Part shown: positions 40,643 to 50,852 of the stretch, one piece after another
Position numbering within the stretch: the first letter of the stretch is position 1
How the letters are laid out: the number at the start of each line of letters is the position of its first letter
NCBI RefSeq assembly: GCF_040496035.1
Contig: NZ_JBEPJZ010000002.1
Coordinates: forward strand, 186,001-250,000
From: Agromyces sp. SYSU T00194
Lineage (GTDB): Bacteria; Actinomycetota; Actinomycetes; Actinomycetales; Microbacteriaceae
Length of the DNA: 64,000 nucleotides
Direction of reading: 5' to 3'
Program-made: the position numbers and the translations under genes
Notes under the pieces: model-generated
Seen by the model: only the letters and a program-made list of their open reading frames with translations
Told to the model about the DNA's origin: nothing
Database searches by the model: none

Positions 40643-41059
40643 ATGCGCGCGAATGTCGGGATCTTCTGGATCATCGCTGCGTTCTTCGCCCTCGCGGACG
40701 TCGCGTACATCGTCTGGTCGGTGATCGAGTACGGGCACCCCGAGTGGGTCGGCCTCGTGGCCATCGGCCTCAGCGCCGTGCTGGCGGCGTTCATCGCCTT
40801 CTACCTGGGCATGGTGCACCGCGCCCAGGGCGGTGAGCTCCCCGAGGACCGCCTCGACGCGAACATCGACGACGGGGATGCCGAGCTCGGCTTCTTCAGC
40901 CCGTGGAGCTGGTGGCCGATCATGCTCGCGGCTGCGGCGGCCCTCGGCTTCCTGGGGCTCGCGGTCGGCTTCTGGATCACCTTCATCGCGGTCCCCGTGG
41001 TGCTCGTGAGCCTCGTCGGCTGGACCTACGAGTACTACCGCGGACTCTTCGCGCGCTGA
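40643..41059 (+). CDS. ctaF: Cytochrome c oxidase subunit IV (actinobacterial type)
   Basis: CtaF is the small integral subunit specific to actinobacterial aa3 oxidase. The 138-aa protein has four hydrophobic helices in two pairs, separated by an acidic loop (LPEDRLDANIDDGDAELGFFS). The ATG is immediately after the ctaD stop. The ending YEYYRGLFA is typical of the family. A strong hairpin follows. Confidence 0.94.
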   Translation: MRANVGIFWIIAAFFALADVAYIVWSVIEYGHPEWVGLVAIGLSAVLAAFIAFYLGMVHRAQGGELPEDRLDANIDDGDAELGFFSPWSWWPIMLAAAAALGFLGLAVGFWITFIAVPVVLVSLVGWTYEYYRGLFAR

Positions 41060-41085
41060 CCCTTCGCACGCTGACGCATCGCGCA

Positions 41086-41127
41086 CGCCGACGGCCCCTC
41101 CGGTCTCCACCGGAGGGGCCGTCGGCG
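41086..41127. terminator. Strong hairpin after ctaF
   Basis: CGCCGACGGCCCCTCCGGT pairs perfectly over 19 bp with ACCGGAGGGGCCGTCGGCG around CTCC. It lies between ctaF and the convergent methyltransferase gene, so it can serve both. Confidence 0.88.
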
Positions 41128-41162
41128 TTCGGGGACCTCGGAGGCGCGGGCTCGGGCGCGAG

Positions 41163-41822
41163 TCAGCCGGGCCGCACCGCGCCGATCACGCTCCACCGCG
41201 CACCGCGGCTCCGCAGCGGGATCTCGAAGCCGTCGGCGCGGAGCGCGTCGATCATCACGGCGGGTCGGTGCAGGTACCCCCGGAATCGCTTCCCGCTGAT
41301 GCGGTGGAGCAGGTTCTTGGTGCCGATGCGCAGCAGCGTCCACGGCGTACGCGGCGGATGGCTGAAGACGACCGCGCGCCTCGCGCGGCCGGCGGCCGCA
41401 TCGAGCAGCCGAACCGCATGCGGGTAGCAGCAGACCACGCGGTTCAGCACGACCACGTCGACGGGTGCGACCGCGTCGGGCCGTTCGGCCAGGTCGACCC
41501 CCACGACTCGGGTGATCCGGCGTTCCAGGCCGTGTTCGGTCGCGAGCGCGCGGGCGACGCCCTCGTACTCGCCGGAGAGCTCGAGGTTCACCGCACGGGC
41601 CGCGCCGTGCTCGAGCAGTTCGAGCTGGAGCTCACCGACCCCGCCGCCGATCTCGAGGACGCTGGCGCCGCGCACGCCCATGTCGTCGAGGAACGCGAGG
41701 ATGCGACGGTCCAGGCGGGGGAGCCCCCTGCGCCGATACCTCCGCGCGACGGACTCGGCGAACCGCGTGTCGAAGATCTCCTCGTAGCGGCTCGTCGCGC
41801 CCGGGTCGCAGCATGCGTCCAC
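41163..41822 (-). CDS. Class I SAM-dependent methyltransferase
   Basis: The 219-aa protein has the SAM-binding motif VLEIGGGVGELQLELL and the later VDVVVLNRVVCCYPHAVRLL. This is the pattern of a small-molecule Rossmann methyltransferase distantly like Mg-protoporphyrin O-methyltransferase. The substrate is unknown. I prefer the GTG at 41822 (VDACCDPGATSRY) because a CATACT hexamer ends 6 nt before it; a GTG at 41849 is the longer alternative. It lies on the minus strand after the RlmA-like gene. Confidence 0.82.
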   Translation of the reverse strand: MDACCDPGATSRYEEIFDTRFAESVARRYRRRGLPRLDRRILAFLDDMGVRGASVLEIGGGVGELQLELLEHGAARAVNLELSGEYEGVARALATEHGLERRITRVVGVDLAERPDAVAPVDVVVLNRVVCCYPHAVRLLDAAAGRARRAVVFSHPPRTPWTLLRIGTKNLLHRISGKRFRGYLHRPAVMIDALRADGFEIPLRSRGARWSVIGAVRPG

Positions 41823-41863
41823 GGCTCCAGTATGCGCCTGCAGCAGCACGCGGAGGACGCTGG

Positions 41864-42712
41864 TCAGTCGCCGGAGGCGAAGACCAGCACGTCGACCGAG
41901 ACCGTCACCCGGCCGACGACCGGGTCCGTCCCCGCGGAGGCGTGATGGGCCGACGGGCCCATGGCCACGAGGTCGACGACCGCGGGGTCGCCGCCGTCGA
42001 GCGCTCCGTCGAAGCGTGACGCGTCGAGCAGGCGGAGGCCGGCGGCAGCGGCATCCGCCAGCACCGCCTCGCGCTTCCCGCCCCGGACGTCGATCACGGC
42101 TCCCGCGGCGCGCAGCTCCGACAGGTGGTGGTCGGAGGGGATGACCGTGACCAGACGGCCGCCCGGCGCGAGGACGCGCGCGAACTCGGGCAGGTTGCGC
42201 GGCGCGAAGACGTTGAGCACCCGATCGACGCCCGAGGTGGCCACGGGCAGCGGAGACCAGAGGTCGAGCACGACGCCCAGGACCTCCGTCGCCGGGGCCC
42301 CGTCGCGGGTGCGGCGCACCGCGGTGCGCACCGCGTCGGGGGAGAGGTCCGCCAGGAGCGCCGTGGAGGGAACCGCGATGCGTTCCAGGGCCGTCGTGGC
42401 GTACTGGCCCGTGCCGCAGCCCAGGTCCACGAGCACGGCGCCCTCAGGGGCGTCCGCGGCGGCTGCTTCCGCCACCGCGTCGCGCAACGAACGGAATGGG
42501 GGCGTCTCGAGCACGCGATCGCGCGCAGCGAGCATCTCGGCGGTGTCGCCGCGGACCTTCGGGCGCTTCGCCGGGAAGAGCGTCAGGTAGCCGCGCCGGT
42601 TCGCGTCGTACGCGTGGCCGTTCCCGCACCGGATCGTGCCGCGCACGTCGCCCCCGAACGCGCCGACGCAGATCGGGCACCGCAGCAGGTCGACGAGTGG
42701 CCGACCGGTCAT
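41864..42712 (-). CDS. RlmA-type 23S rRNA (guanine-N1) methyltransferase
   Basis: The 282-aa protein has an N-terminal zinc finger (LRCPICVGAF, then IRCGNGHAYDANRRGYLTLF) and a SAM-binding domain (VLVDLGCGTGQYATTAL, VLNVFAPRNLPEFARVL). This combination defines the RlmA(I)/RlmA(II)/TlrB family. Those enzymes methylate G745 or G748 in the 23S rRNA hairpin 35 near the macrolide site. Which base is modified cannot be read from sequence. It lies between ctaF and qcrB on the qcr strand, 25 nt after the qcrB stop. Confidence 0.88.
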   Translation of the reverse strand: MTGRPLVDLLRCPICVGAFGGDVRGTIRCGNGHAYDANRRGYLTLFPAKRPKVRGDTAEMLAARDRVLETPPFRSLRDAVAEAAAADAPEGAVLVDLGCGTGQYATTALERIAVPSTALLADLSPDAVRTAVRRTRDGAPATEVLGVVLDLWSPLPVATSGVDRVLNVFAPRNLPEFARVLAPGGRLVTVIPSDHHLSELRAAGAVIDVRGGKREAVLADAAAAGLRLLDASRFDGALDGGDPAVVDLVAMGPSAHHASAGTDPVVGRVTVSVDVLVFASGD

Positions 42713-42737
42713 GCGATGCCCGATCCGAGGTAATGCG

Positions 42738-44354
42738 TCAGTGGTGGTCCGAGTGCGAGGCCTCGAGCTCGGCCCGGGTGACCGGCGCGATGCGGTCCTC
42801 GAAGAACCAGCGCGAGAAGCCCGCCCGGAGGCGCTGGCCGAACGTGATGCGCCCGCGTGCGTCGGGGCGGATCATGAGCGGCTCGTAGCTCTCGTAGCTC
42901 ACGAGGCGCCAGCGGTCGTACTCGTCGAGGGGCTGGTGCACCTCGATGAACTCACCGCCGGGGAGCTTCACGATGCGCCCCGACTCGTAGCCGTGCAGCA
43001 CGATCTCGCGGTCCTTCTTCTGCAGCGCGATGCAGACGCGCTTGGCGATGAAGTAGGCGAGGATCGGGCCGAGGATGACGACCGCCTGCAGGGAGTGGAT
43101 GACCCCCTCCATCGTCAGCTTGAAATGCGTCGCGATGATGTCGGAGCTGGCCGCCGCCCAGAGGCCGGCGTAGAAGGTGACACCCGCCGCGCCGATCGCG
43201 GTGCGCGTCGGGGCGTTGCGCGGACGGTCGGCGATGTGGTGCTCGCGCTTGTCGCCCGTGACCCAGGCCTCGATGAACGGGTAGATGAACACCAGGCCCA
43301 GGAAGACCAGCAGGCCGACCAGCGGGACGAGGATGTTGAACGACCACGTGCGCTCGAGCCAGACGAACTCCCAGCCCGGCGGGATGAGTCGCAGCGCGCC
43401 GTCGGCGAAGCCGATGTACCAGTCGGGCTGCGTACCGGCGGAGACCGGGGACGGGTCGTAGGGCCCGTAGTTCCAGATCGGGTTGATCGTGAACAGCGAC
43501 GCGATGAGCGCCAGCACACCGAAGACGATGAAGAAGAAGCCACCGGCCTTGGCCGCGTACACGGGCAGGATGGGCGGGCCCACGGCGTTCTGCTGCGTCT
43601 TGCCCGGCGCCGCGTACTGCGTGTGCTTGTGCACGACGACGAACAGCAGGTGGACGGCGATGAGCGCGACCACGAGCGCGGGCAGCAGGAGGATGTGCAG
43701 CGTGTACAGGCGGCCGACGATGGCCGTGCCCGGGAACTCGCCGCCGAAGAGGAGGAACGAGGTCCACGTGCCGATCAGCGGGATGCCCTTGATCATGCCG
43801 TCGATGATGCGGAGGCCGTTGCCCGAGAGGAGGTCGTCGGGGAGCGAGTAGCCCGTGAAGCCCTCGCCCATCGCCAGCACGAAGAGCACGAAGCCGATGA
43901 CCCAGTTCAACTCGCGCGGCTTGCGGAACGCGCCCGTGAAGAAGATGCGCAGCATGTGCAGGCCGATGGCCGCCACGAACAGCAGCGCCGCCCAGTGGTG
44001 CATCTGGCGCACGAACAGGCCGCCGCGCAGGTCGAACGAGATGTCGAGCGTCGAGGCCATCGCGACGGACATCTCGATGCCCTTCAGGGGCACGTACGAG
44101 CCCTCGTAGTGCACCTCGGCCATCGAGGCCTGGAAGAAGAACGTCAGGAACGTTCCCGTGATGAGCACCACGACGAAGCTGAACAGCGCGATCTCGCCGA
44201 GCAGGAACGACCAGTGGTCGGGGAAGGCCTTGCGGCCGAGCTCCTTGACGACGGTCGAGATGCTCGTGCGCTCATCGATGTAGTTGGACGCGGCGGCCGT
44301 GAAGCCGCCCTTCCGCTTCTCGGGGGCGCTGGTGGTCGGGGCTGCGGTGCTCAA
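42738..44354 (-). CDS. qcrB: Cytochrome bc1 complex cytochrome b subunit
   Basis: QcrB is the quinol-oxidising, diheme membrane subunit. The 538-aa protein has eight core transmembrane helices with the heme His residues in MHHWAALLFVAAIGLH and LHILLLPALVVALIAVHLL. It also has the long actinobacterial C-terminal extension ending in SDHH. The start is a TTG at 44354 that overlaps the qcrA stop (ATTGA), so translation is coupled. It completes ctaE-qcrC-qcrA-qcrB. Confidence 0.95.
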   Translation of the reverse strand: MSTAAPTTSAPEKRKGGFTAAASNYIDERTSISTVVKELGRKAFPDHWSFLLGEIALFSFVVVLITGTFLTFFFQASMAEVHYEGSYVPLKGIEMSVAMASTLDISFDLRGGLFVRQMHHWAALLFVAAIGLHMLRIFFTGAFRKPRELNWVIGFVLFVLAMGEGFTGYSLPDDLLSGNGLRIIDGMIKGIPLIGTWTSFLLFGGEFPGTAIVGRLYTLHILLLPALVVALIAVHLLFVVVHKHTQYAAPGKTQQNAVGPPILPVYAAKAGGFFFIVFGVLALIASLFTINPIWNYGPYDPSPVSAGTQPDWYIGFADGALRLIPPGWEFVWLERTWSFNILVPLVGLLVFLGLVFIYPFIEAWVTGDKREHHIADRPRNAPTRTAIGAAGVTFYAGLWAAASSDIIATHFKLTMEGVIHSLQAVVILGPILAYFIAKRVCIALQKKDREIVLHGYESGRIVKLPGGEFIEVHQPLDEYDRWRLVSYESYEPLMIRPDARGRITFGQRLRAGFSRWFFEDRIAPVTRAELEASHSDHH

Positions 44355-45427
44355 TGGCGCTCCCAGAAGCTCGGGCCGACGGGTTCGTTGAAGTCGCTCT
44401 GCGCGACGAGGTAGCCCTCGTCGTCGACCGCGATGGGCAGCTGGGGCAGCGGCCGCGCGGCCGGGCCGAAGATGACCTCGCAGTGGTTCGCGACGTCGAA
44501 CTGCGACTGGTGGCACGGGCAGAGCAGGTGGTGCGTGTGCTGCTCGTAGAGCGCCACGGGGCACCCGACGTGCGTGCAGATCTTCGAGTAGGCGACGATG
44601 CCCTGGTAGGACCAGTCCGCGCGCTCGGGCGTCTCGTTGAGGTCCTCGGGGTTGAGGCGCATGAGGAGGACCGCGGCCTTCGCCTTCTCCTCGAGCTTGT
44701 GGTGCTCGAGCTCGTTGAGGCCCTCCGGGATGACGTGGAACGCGCTGCCGATCGTGACGTCCGACGCCTTGATGGGCACGCCCGAGGGGTCGAGCGTGAG
44801 GCGCGTGCCCTCGGCCCACATCGTGTGGCTGAGGAGCTCGACCGGGATCTGGTCCTGCGGCGCGAGGCCGCGGAAGAGCACGACGGCGGGCAGCGGGAAG
44901 ACCACGAGCGCGCCGATGAGGCTGTTGCGGATGACCGAGCGGCGGCTGAAGCCGGACTCCTCGTCGGCGTCCTGGAAGACCTTGATCGCGCCGGCGCGGG
45001 TGTCATCGCTGCCACGGACGGGGTGGCGCTCGTCGACCTGCTCCACGTCGTACATGAGGGCCTTGCCCCAGTGCACGGCGCCGACGCCGATCGCGAGCAG
45101 GGCGAGTGCGACGCCCAGCCCGAAGAAGAGGTTGTTCAGGCGCACGTCCACGACCGAGCCCGACTCCATCGGGAACAGCATGTACGCGGCGATCGCCCAG
45201 ACGCTGCCGACGATCGACAGGTAGAAGAGCGTGTAGACGGTGCGCTCGGCCGACTTCCGCTTCTTCGGGTCCTCGTCCGTGACCCGCTTGCGGTGCGCCG
45301 GGAACCCGGGGTTCTCGAACGCATCCGCCGCGATCACGGCGGTGCCGGGGGAGGCGGCGACCTCCTGCCCGTGCGATGACGAGCCGGCAGCGGCGATGTC
45401 CGTACCGCCGTTGTCGTCCTGTGCCAT
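44351..45427 (-). CDS. qcrA: Cytochrome bc1 complex Rieske iron-sulfur subunit
   Basis: QcrA carries the [2Fe-2S] Rieske cluster. The 358-aa protein has a charged N-terminal cytoplasmic region and three predicted transmembrane helices (the actinobacterial type). Its Rieske domain has the cluster motifs CTHVGCPVALYE and CPCHQSQFDVANHC, which include the disulfide cysteines. AGAAGGAG precedes the ATG. It is the third gene in ctaE-qcrCAB. Confidence 0.96.
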   Translation of the reverse strand: MAQDDNGGTDIAAAGSSSHGQEVAASPGTAVIAADAFENPGFPAHRKRVTDEDPKKRKSAERTVYTLFYLSIVGSVWAIAAYMLFPMESGSVVDVRLNNLFFGLGVALALLAIGVGAVHWGKALMYDVEQVDERHPVRGSDDTRAGAIKVFQDADEESGFSRRSVIRNSLIGALVVFPLPAVVLFRGLAPQDQIPVELLSHTMWAEGTRLTLDPSGVPIKASDVTIGSAFHVIPEGLNELEHHKLEEKAKAAVLLMRLNPEDLNETPERADWSYQGIVAYSKICTHVGCPVALYEQHTHHLLCPCHQSQFDVANHCEVIFGPAARPLPQLPIAVDDEGYLVAQSDFNEPVGPSFWERH

Positions 45428-45463
45428 GGTTCTCCTTCTTACGCTTCCTCGATGCCCGTGCGC

Positions 45464-46255
45464 CTAGTTCGACTTCGCCGTGATCCACACCGTGATCGCG
45501 ACGACCGCGCCGAGACCGAAGATCCAGATGAAGAGGCCCTCGGCGACCGGTCCGAGCGAACCCAGCTCGAAGCCACCCGGGGAGCGGTTGTCCTGGATGT
45601 ACTGCAGGTAGGTGATGATGTCGCGCTTGTCCTCGGGCGTGATGTTGAGGTCGTTGAAGACCGGCATGTTCTGCGGCCCGGTGACCATCGCCTCGTAGAT
45701 GTGCACGCCGGTGACGTCGTTCAGCGCGGGCGCGAACTTGCCCTCGGTGAGGGCACCGCCGGCACCCGCGACGTTGTGGCACATGGCGCAGTTGATGCGG
45801 AACAGCTCGGCGCCGTTCGCGGCGTCGCCGCCGCCGTTGACGAGGGAATCGGCGGGGATGTCGGGGCCGGGCCCGAGCGACGCGACGAAGTAGGCGAGCT
45901 GCTTGATCTGCTCGTCGGTGAACTGCACCGGCTTCTGCTCGGCCTGGGGGCCCTGCATCTGCATCGGCATGCGGCCGGTGCCGACCTGGAAGTCGACCGC
46001 TGCGGCACCCACGCCGATGAGGCTGGGCCCGGCGTCCGTGCCCTGCGCGTCGAGGCCGTGGCAGGTGGCGCAGTTGGCCTGGAAGAGCTTCTTGCCCTCG
46101 TCGATCGTCTGCTGCGACGTCGCGTCGACCTCGGCCTGCGCGGTGCCCGTGCTGAAGGCGGCGTAGGCGCCGCCCGTGAACACGAGCCCGAGCGCGAGGA
46201 GCGCCACGGTGGCGAGCGGGGAACGTCGTCCCGTCCGACGCTTCGAGCTGGTCAT
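45464..46255 (-). CDS. qcrC: Cytochrome bc1 complex diheme cytochrome c subunit
   Basis: QcrC carries two c-type hemes and hands electrons directly to the CuA of CtaC, replacing a soluble cytochrome c. The 263-aa protein has an N-terminal hydrophobic signal/anchor, two heme sites (CATCHG and CAMCHN) and a C-terminal transmembrane helix (GLFIWIFGLGAVVAITVWI). I chose MTSSKRRTG at 46255, which follows AGGAAGAG; an in-frame ATG 24 nt upstream is possible. It lies between ctaE and qcrA. Confidence 0.95.
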   Translation of the reverse strand: MTSSKRRTGRRSPLATVALLALGLVFTGGAYAAFSTGTAQAEVDATSQQTIDEGKKLFQANCATCHGLDAQGTDAGPSLIGVGAAAVDFQVGTGRMPMQMQGPQAEQKPVQFTDEQIKQLAYFVASLGPGPDIPADSLVNGGGDAANGAELFRINCAMCHNVAGAGGALTEGKFAPALNDVTGVHIYEAMVTGPQNMPVFNDLNITPEDKRDIITYLQYIQDNRSPGGFELGSLGPVAEGLFIWIFGLGAVVAITVWITAKSN

Positions 46256-46305
46256 CGTTCTCTTCCTGTTGCGGTGCATGCGGATGGTCGTGGGCTCCCG
46301 GTGCG

Positions 46306-46941
46306 TCATTTGAGGACGTAGATGACGAAGAACAGGCCGATCCAGACCACGTCGACGAAGTGCCAGTAGTACGACACCACGATGGCGCTGGTCGCCTCCT
46401 TGTGCCCGAAGTGCTTGACCGCGTACGCGCGGCCGACGACCAGCAGCATGGCGATGAGGCCGCCCGTGACGTGCAGCGCGTGGAAGCCGGTCGTGAGGTA
46501 GAACGCGGAGCCGTACGCGTTGGAGTCGAGGGCGATGCCCTCGGAGACGAGCGTGGCGTACTCGAGCACCTGGCCCGAGACGAAGATGGCGCCCAGGACG
46601 TAGCTCACGAGGAACCACTCGACGAGGCCCCACTTGCGGAGCTGCCACAGGCTGCCGGTGCGCCGGGGCTGGAACTTCTCGGCTGCGAAGACGCCGAACT
46701 GTGCGGTGAACGAGGAGGCGACCAGGATGGCCGTGTTGATCGCGGCGTACGGGACGTTGAGGCGCCCGGCCTCGAAGTTCCACAGCTCGGGCGACGTCGA
46801 GCGCAGCGTGAAGTAGATCGCGAACAGACCGGCGAAGAACATGACCTCGCTGCCGAGCCAGACGATCGTGCCCACCGCAACGGTGTTGGGCCTGTTGATC
46901 ACGGGCGTTGTGGCCGCAGGGGCGATTGAGGAGCTCGTCAC
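46306..46941 (-). CDS. ctaE: Cytochrome c oxidase subunit III
   Basis: CtaE is the non-redox membrane subunit of the aa3 oxidase. The protein has five to six helices with [38 protein letters not shown] and [17 protein letters not shown] prefer the GTG at 46941 ([13 protein letters not shown], 211 aa) because a CATAAT hexamer (46949-46954) ends 7 nt before it and overlaps the only longer ATG (46950). This predicts a leaderless message heading ctaE-qcrC-qcrA-qcrB. It is divergent from trpD. Confidence 0.94.
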   Translation of the reverse strand: MTSSSIAPAATTPVINRPNTVAVGTIVWLGSEVMFFAGLFAIYFTLRSTSPELWNFEAGRLNVPYAAINTAILVASSFTAQFGVFAAEKFQPRRTGSLWQLRKWGLVEWFLVSYVLGAIFVSGQVLEYATLVSEGIALDSNAYGSAFYLTTGFHALHVTGGLIAMLLVVGRAYAVKHFGHKEATSAIVVSYYWHFVDVVWIGLFFVIYVLK

Positions 46942-47070
46942 GCTCCCCATTATGGCCGATTTCTCAGACGGGTTTTGAGCACCCCATCATCCGTGTCTCG
47001 GAAACGCATGGGAGCGCGCCCCGATTCCAGCCGTGAACAGGCCGTGAATCCGGTGGGAATCCGGTCTGGC

Positions 47071-47076
47071 TAGGAT
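47071..47076 (+). promoter_or_regulatory. Candidate -10 element of trpD (TAGGAT)
   Basis: TAGGAT ends 6 nt before the trpD ATG at 47083, and no ribosome-binding site is present. It predicts transcription starting at the A of the start codon. Confidence 0.55.
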
Positions 47077-47082
47077 CGTGGC

Positions 47083-48135
47083 ATGCTCGAGACCCCCACC
47101 TGGCCGTCGGTCCTGACCGCCCTCCTCGACCGCGAGGACCTCAGCGTCGCCGAGGCGGCCTGGTGCATGGAGCAGGTGATGACCGGGGCCGCGTCGCCCG
47201 CGCAGCTCGCCGCGTTCCTCGTCGCGCTGCGCGCGAAGGGCGAGACGGTCGACGAGGTCGTGGGCTTCCGCGATGCGATCCTCGAGCACGCGGTGCCGCT
47301 GGACGTCGACCCCATGGCACTCGACATCGTCGGCACGGGCGGCGACCGCGTGGGCACGGTGAACGTGTCGACCATGGCCTCGATCGTCGCCGCGGCATCC
47401 GGGGTGCCCGTCGTCAAGCACGGCAACCGCGCGGCGAGCTCCTCGTCGGGCTCGTCCGACGTGCTCGGTGCCCTCGGCGTCGACCTCACCATCGCCCCGG
47501 AGCGGGTCTCGTCGGTGCTCGACGAGGTGGGCATCACGTTCGTGTACGCGGCCGCGTTCCATCCCGGGTTCCGGCACGCCGGCCCCACGCGCGCGGACCT
47601 CGGCATCCCCACCGTCTTCAACATCCTCGGTCCGCTCTGCAACCCGGCCCGGGCCGAGGCGTCCGCGGTCGGCGTCGCCCAGCTCGACCGCGTGCCGCTC
47701 ATCGTCGGCGTGTTCCAGACCCGTGGCGCGACCGCGCTGGTGTTCCGGGGCGACGACGGCCTGGACGAGTTGACCACCACGGGGCACAGCCACATCTGGG
47801 AGGTCTCCGGCGGCACCGTCCGCGAGCACGACCTCGACCCGCGCGACGTCGGCATCGAGCGCGCGCAGATGAGCGACCTGCTGGGCGGCGACGCCGCGCA
47901 CAATGCCCAGGTGGTGCGCGACGTGTTCGCCGGGGCCCGCGGCCCGGTTCGCGACATCGTGCTGCTCAACGCGGCCGCCGGGCTGGTCTCCTACGCGCTC
48001 GCCCGCGACCCCGGGCAGCTCCAGCGCAACATCCTCGACCGGTTCCGCGAGCAGCTCGCGGTGGCCGCCGAGGCGATCGACTCGGGCGCGGCCGCGGCGA
48101 AGCTCGACGCGTGGGTGGCGGCGACCGTCAGCTGA
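47083..48135 (+). CDS. trpD: Anthranilate phosphoribosyltransferase
   Basis: TrpD joins anthranilate to phosphoribosyl pyrophosphate, the second step of tryptophan synthesis. The 350-aa protein has [17 protein letters not shown] (PRPP and metal site), [38 protein letters not shown] and [11 protein letters not shown]. It stands apart from other trp genes and is probably leaderless. Its stop overlaps the facing glpK stop by 8 bp inside the palindrome TCAGCTGA. Confidence 0.95.
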   Translation: MLETPTWPSVLTALLDREDLSVAEAAWCMEQVMTGAASPAQLAAFLVALRAKGETVDEVVGFRDAILEHAVPLDVDPMALDIVGTGGDRVGTVNVSTMASIVAAASGVPVVKHGNRAASSSSGSSDVLGALGVDLTIAPERVSSVLDEVGITFVYAAAFHPGFRHAGPTRADLGIPTVFNILGPLCNPARAEASAVGVAQLDRVPLIVGVFQTRGATALVFRGDDGLDELTTTGHSHIWEVSGGTVREHDLDPRDVGIERAQMSDLLGGDAAHNAQVVRDVFAGARGPVRDIVLLNAAAGLVSYALARDPGQLQRNILDRFREQLAVAAEAIDSGAAAAKLDAWVAATVS

Positions 48136-49642
48136 CGTCCTCGTCGACCCAGTCGAAGGTGCGGGTGACCGCCTTCTTCCACTGCCGGAGCAGGCGCGCA
48201 CGCTCGGCCTCGTCGATCTGCGGCTCCCACCGCCGGTCGGGACGCCAGTTCGCCCGCAGCTCGTCGAGGTCGCGCCAGACGCCGGTCGCGAGCCCGGCGG
48301 CGTAGGCGGCACCGAGCGCGGTGGTCTCGGCGACGACCGGCCGGACGACGGGGATGCCGAGGATGTCGGCCTGGAACTGCATCAGCGTGTCGTTGGCGGT
48401 CATGCCGCCGTCGACCTTCAATTCGGCGGCGGATGCCCCGGCGTCGGCGTTCACCGCGTCGAGCACCTCGCGGGTCTGGAACGCCGTCGACTCGAGCACG
48501 GCGCGTGCCAGGTGCCCCTTGTTCACGAAGCGCGTGAGGCCCACCAGGGCGCCGCGGGCGTCCGGACGCCAGTAGGGGGCGAACAGCCCGGAGAACGCCG
48601 GCACGAAATAGGCCCCGCCGTTGTCGTCGACGGTCTTCGCGACGGTCTCGATCTCCGCCGCCTCCGAGATGAGGCCCAGGTTGTCGCGCACCCACTGCAC
48701 GAGCGACCCGGTGACGGCGATCGACCCCTCGAGTGCGTAGTGCGGCGGCGCGTCGCCGAGCCGGTACCCGACGGTCGTGAGCAGGCCGTTCGACGAGTGC
48801 ACGATCTCCTCGCCGGTGTTGAAGATGAGGAAGTTGCCCGTGCCATAGGTGTTCTTGGACTCGCCCGCGTCGAACGCCGCCTGCCCGAACGTCGCGGCCT
48901 GCTGGTCTCCGAGGATGCCGGCGATCGGCGTCTCGCGGAGCAGGCTCGACGCCGCCGCGACGCCGTATACCTCCGACGACGAGCGGATCTCCGGCAGCAT
49001 CGCGCGCGGCACGTCGAAGGCGGCGAGGATCTCGTCGTCCCACTGCAGGGTCTCGAGGTCCATGAACAGGGTGCGGCTCGCGTTCGTGACATCCGTCGCG
49101 TGCACGCCGCCGTCCACGCCGCCGGTGAGGTTCCACAGCAGCCAGGTGTCGATCGTGCCGAAGAGGAGCTCTCCCGCCTCGGCGCGCTCCCTCGCGCCGT
49201 CGACGTGCTCGAGGATCCACGCCACCTTGGTGCCGGCGAAGTAGGTCGCCAGGGGCAGCCCCGTGGTGGCTGCGAACCGGCCGGGGCCGCCGTCGGCCGC
49301 GAGCCGGTCGACGAGGGGCTGCGTGCGCGTGTCCTGCCAGACGATCGCGTTGTACACCGGGAGGCCGGTCGTGCGGTCCCATACGACCGCGGTCTCGCGC
49401 TGGTTCGTGATGCCGACGGCGACGATGTCGTGCCGCGTGATGCTGGCCTTGCCGAGGGCCTGGCCGATGACCTCGCCCGTGCTGCGCCAGATCTCGATCG
49501 GGTCGTGCTCGACCCAGCCGGCGCGGGGGAGGATCTGCCGGTGCTCGAGCTGCCCCGTCGAGACGACGCCGCCCGATCGGTCGAAGACCATTGCGCGGGT
49601 GCTCGTGGTGCCCTGGTCGATCGCGATCACGTACTCGCCCAT
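48128..49642 (-). CDS. glpK: Glycerol kinase
   Basis: GlpK phosphorylates glycerol to glycerol-3-phosphate. The 504-aa FGGY-family protein has [52 protein letters not shown] and [17 protein letters not shown]. The start MGEYVIAID follows GGGGAGG. It is divergent from dhaKLM, so glycerol and dihydroxyacetone use sit together, probably under shared control in the 181-bp intergenic region. No glpF or glpD is in the window. Confidence 0.97.
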   Translation of the reverse strand: MGEYVIAIDQGTTSTRAMVFDRSGGVVSTGQLEHRQILPRAGWVEHDPIEIWRSTGEVIGQALGKASITRHDIVAVGITNQRETAVVWDRTTGLPVYNAIVWQDTRTQPLVDRLAADGGPGRFAATTGLPLATYFAGTKVAWILEHVDGARERAEAGELLFGTIDTWLLWNLTGGVDGGVHATDVTNASRTLFMDLETLQWDDEILAAFDVPRAMLPEIRSSSEVYGVAAASSLLRETPIAGILGDQQAATFGQAAFDAGESKNTYGTGNFLIFNTGEEIVHSSNGLLTTVGYRLGDAPPHYALEGSIAVTGSLVQWVRDNLGLISEAAEIETVAKTVDDNGGAYFVPAFSGLFAPYWRPDARGALVGLTRFVNKGHLARAVLESTAFQTREVLDAVNADAGASAAELKVDGGMTANDTLMQFQADILGIPVVRPVVAETTALGAAYAAGLATGVWRDLDELRANWRPDRRWEPQIDEAERARLLRQWKKAVTRTFDWVDEDVS

Positions 49643-49823
49643 CCGCGTACCTCCCCGCCTCGCGCATCGACGCGCGCGACCCACCCTACCCACGCGGCCA
49701 CCCCGCACGACAGGCCGCGCACGGGGGCTGCCGGAGCGCGCCGGGGCGGCGTAGGTTGGGGGCGGGCGTCGCATCGCGGCGAGCGCGCTCCGACGGAGCG
49801 GTCGACGTGCCGAGGGGAGGGGC

Positions 49824-50825
49824 ATGAAGAAGCTCATCAACGACCCGTCCGACGTGGTCGCGGAGTCGGTCGCGGGGTTCGCCGCGGCGCACGCCGACCT
49901 GGTGCGGCTCGTGTCCGACCCGCTGCACGTGGTGCGCCGCGATGCGCCGGTGGCGGGCAAGGTCGGCATCGTCAGCGGCGGAGGCAGCGGGCACGAGCCG
50001 CTGCATGCGGGCTACGTGGGGTACGGCATGCTGGACGCCGCCGTGCCCGGCGCCGTGTTCACCTCGCCCACGCCCGACCGGATCCTCGCCGCGACGCGCG
50101 CGGTCGACGGCGGGGCGGGGGTGCTCCACATCGTGAAGAACTACACCGGGGACGTGCTGAACTTCGAGACCGCGGCCGATCTCGCGGCGGCGCACGGCAT
50201 CGAGGTGCGTGCGGTCGTCACGAACGACGACGTGGCGGTGCGCGACTCGCTGTACACGGCCGGCCGCCGAGGCACCGGCGGCACGGTGCTGGTCGAGCGG
50301 ATCGCCGGTGCGGCCGCGGAGCGCGGCGACGACCTCGACGCGGTCGCGGCCATCGCGGCGGCGGTCAACGCCGACGCGCGGTCGATGGGCGTGGCCCTCG
50401 AGCCGTGCGTCGTCCCGCACTCGGGCGAGCCGAGCTTCACCCTCGGCGACGACGAGATGGAGTTCGGCATCGGCATCCACGGCGAACCCGGGCGCGAGAC
50501 CATCCCGCTGGAGCCCGCGGACGCGATCACCGACCGGCTGCTCGACGCGATCCTGCCCGACCTGCCGTTCGCCTCGGGCGACCGCGTGCTGCTGCTCGTC
50601 GACGGCATGGGCGGCACGCCGCTGTCGGAGCTCTACATCGTCTACCGCCGCGCCGCCGAGCGCCTGGCCGACGCCGGCATCGAGGTCGTCCGGTCGCTCG
50701 TGGGCGACTACATCACGGCCCTCGAGATGCGCGGTTGTGCACTGACGCTGCTGCGCCTCGACGACGAGCGGCTCGAGTTGTGGGATGCTCCCGTGCAGAC
50801 CGCAACGCTGCGCTGGGGACGATAG
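49824..50825 (+). CDS. dhaK: Dihydroxyacetone kinase subunit DhaK
   Basis: DhaK binds dihydroxyacetone covalently through a His and receives phosphate from DhaL. The 333-aa protein has the motifs [35 protein letters not shown] and [11 protein letters not shown], which holds the substrate-binding His. GAGGGGAGG precedes the ATG. It heads dhaK-dhaL-dhaM, 27 nt before dhaL. Confidence 0.96.
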   Translation: MKKLINDPSDVVAESVAGFAAAHADLVRLVSDPLHVVRRDAPVAGKVGIVSGGGSGHEPLHAGYVGYGMLDAAVPGAVFTSPTPDRILAATRAVDGGAGVLHIVKNYTGDVLNFETAADLAAAHGIEVRAVVTNDDVAVRDSLYTAGRRGTGGTVLVERIAGAAAERGDDLDAVAAIAAAVNADARSMGVALEPCVVPHSGEPSFTLGDDEMEFGIGIHGEPGRETIPLEPADAITDRLLDAILPDLPFASGDRVLLLVDGMGGTPLSELYIVYRRAAERLADAGIEVVRSLVGDYITALEMRGCALTLLRLDDERLELWDAPVQTATLRWGR

Positions 50826-50852
50826 CCGGCTGGCCGACACGTGAGGAGTGGC

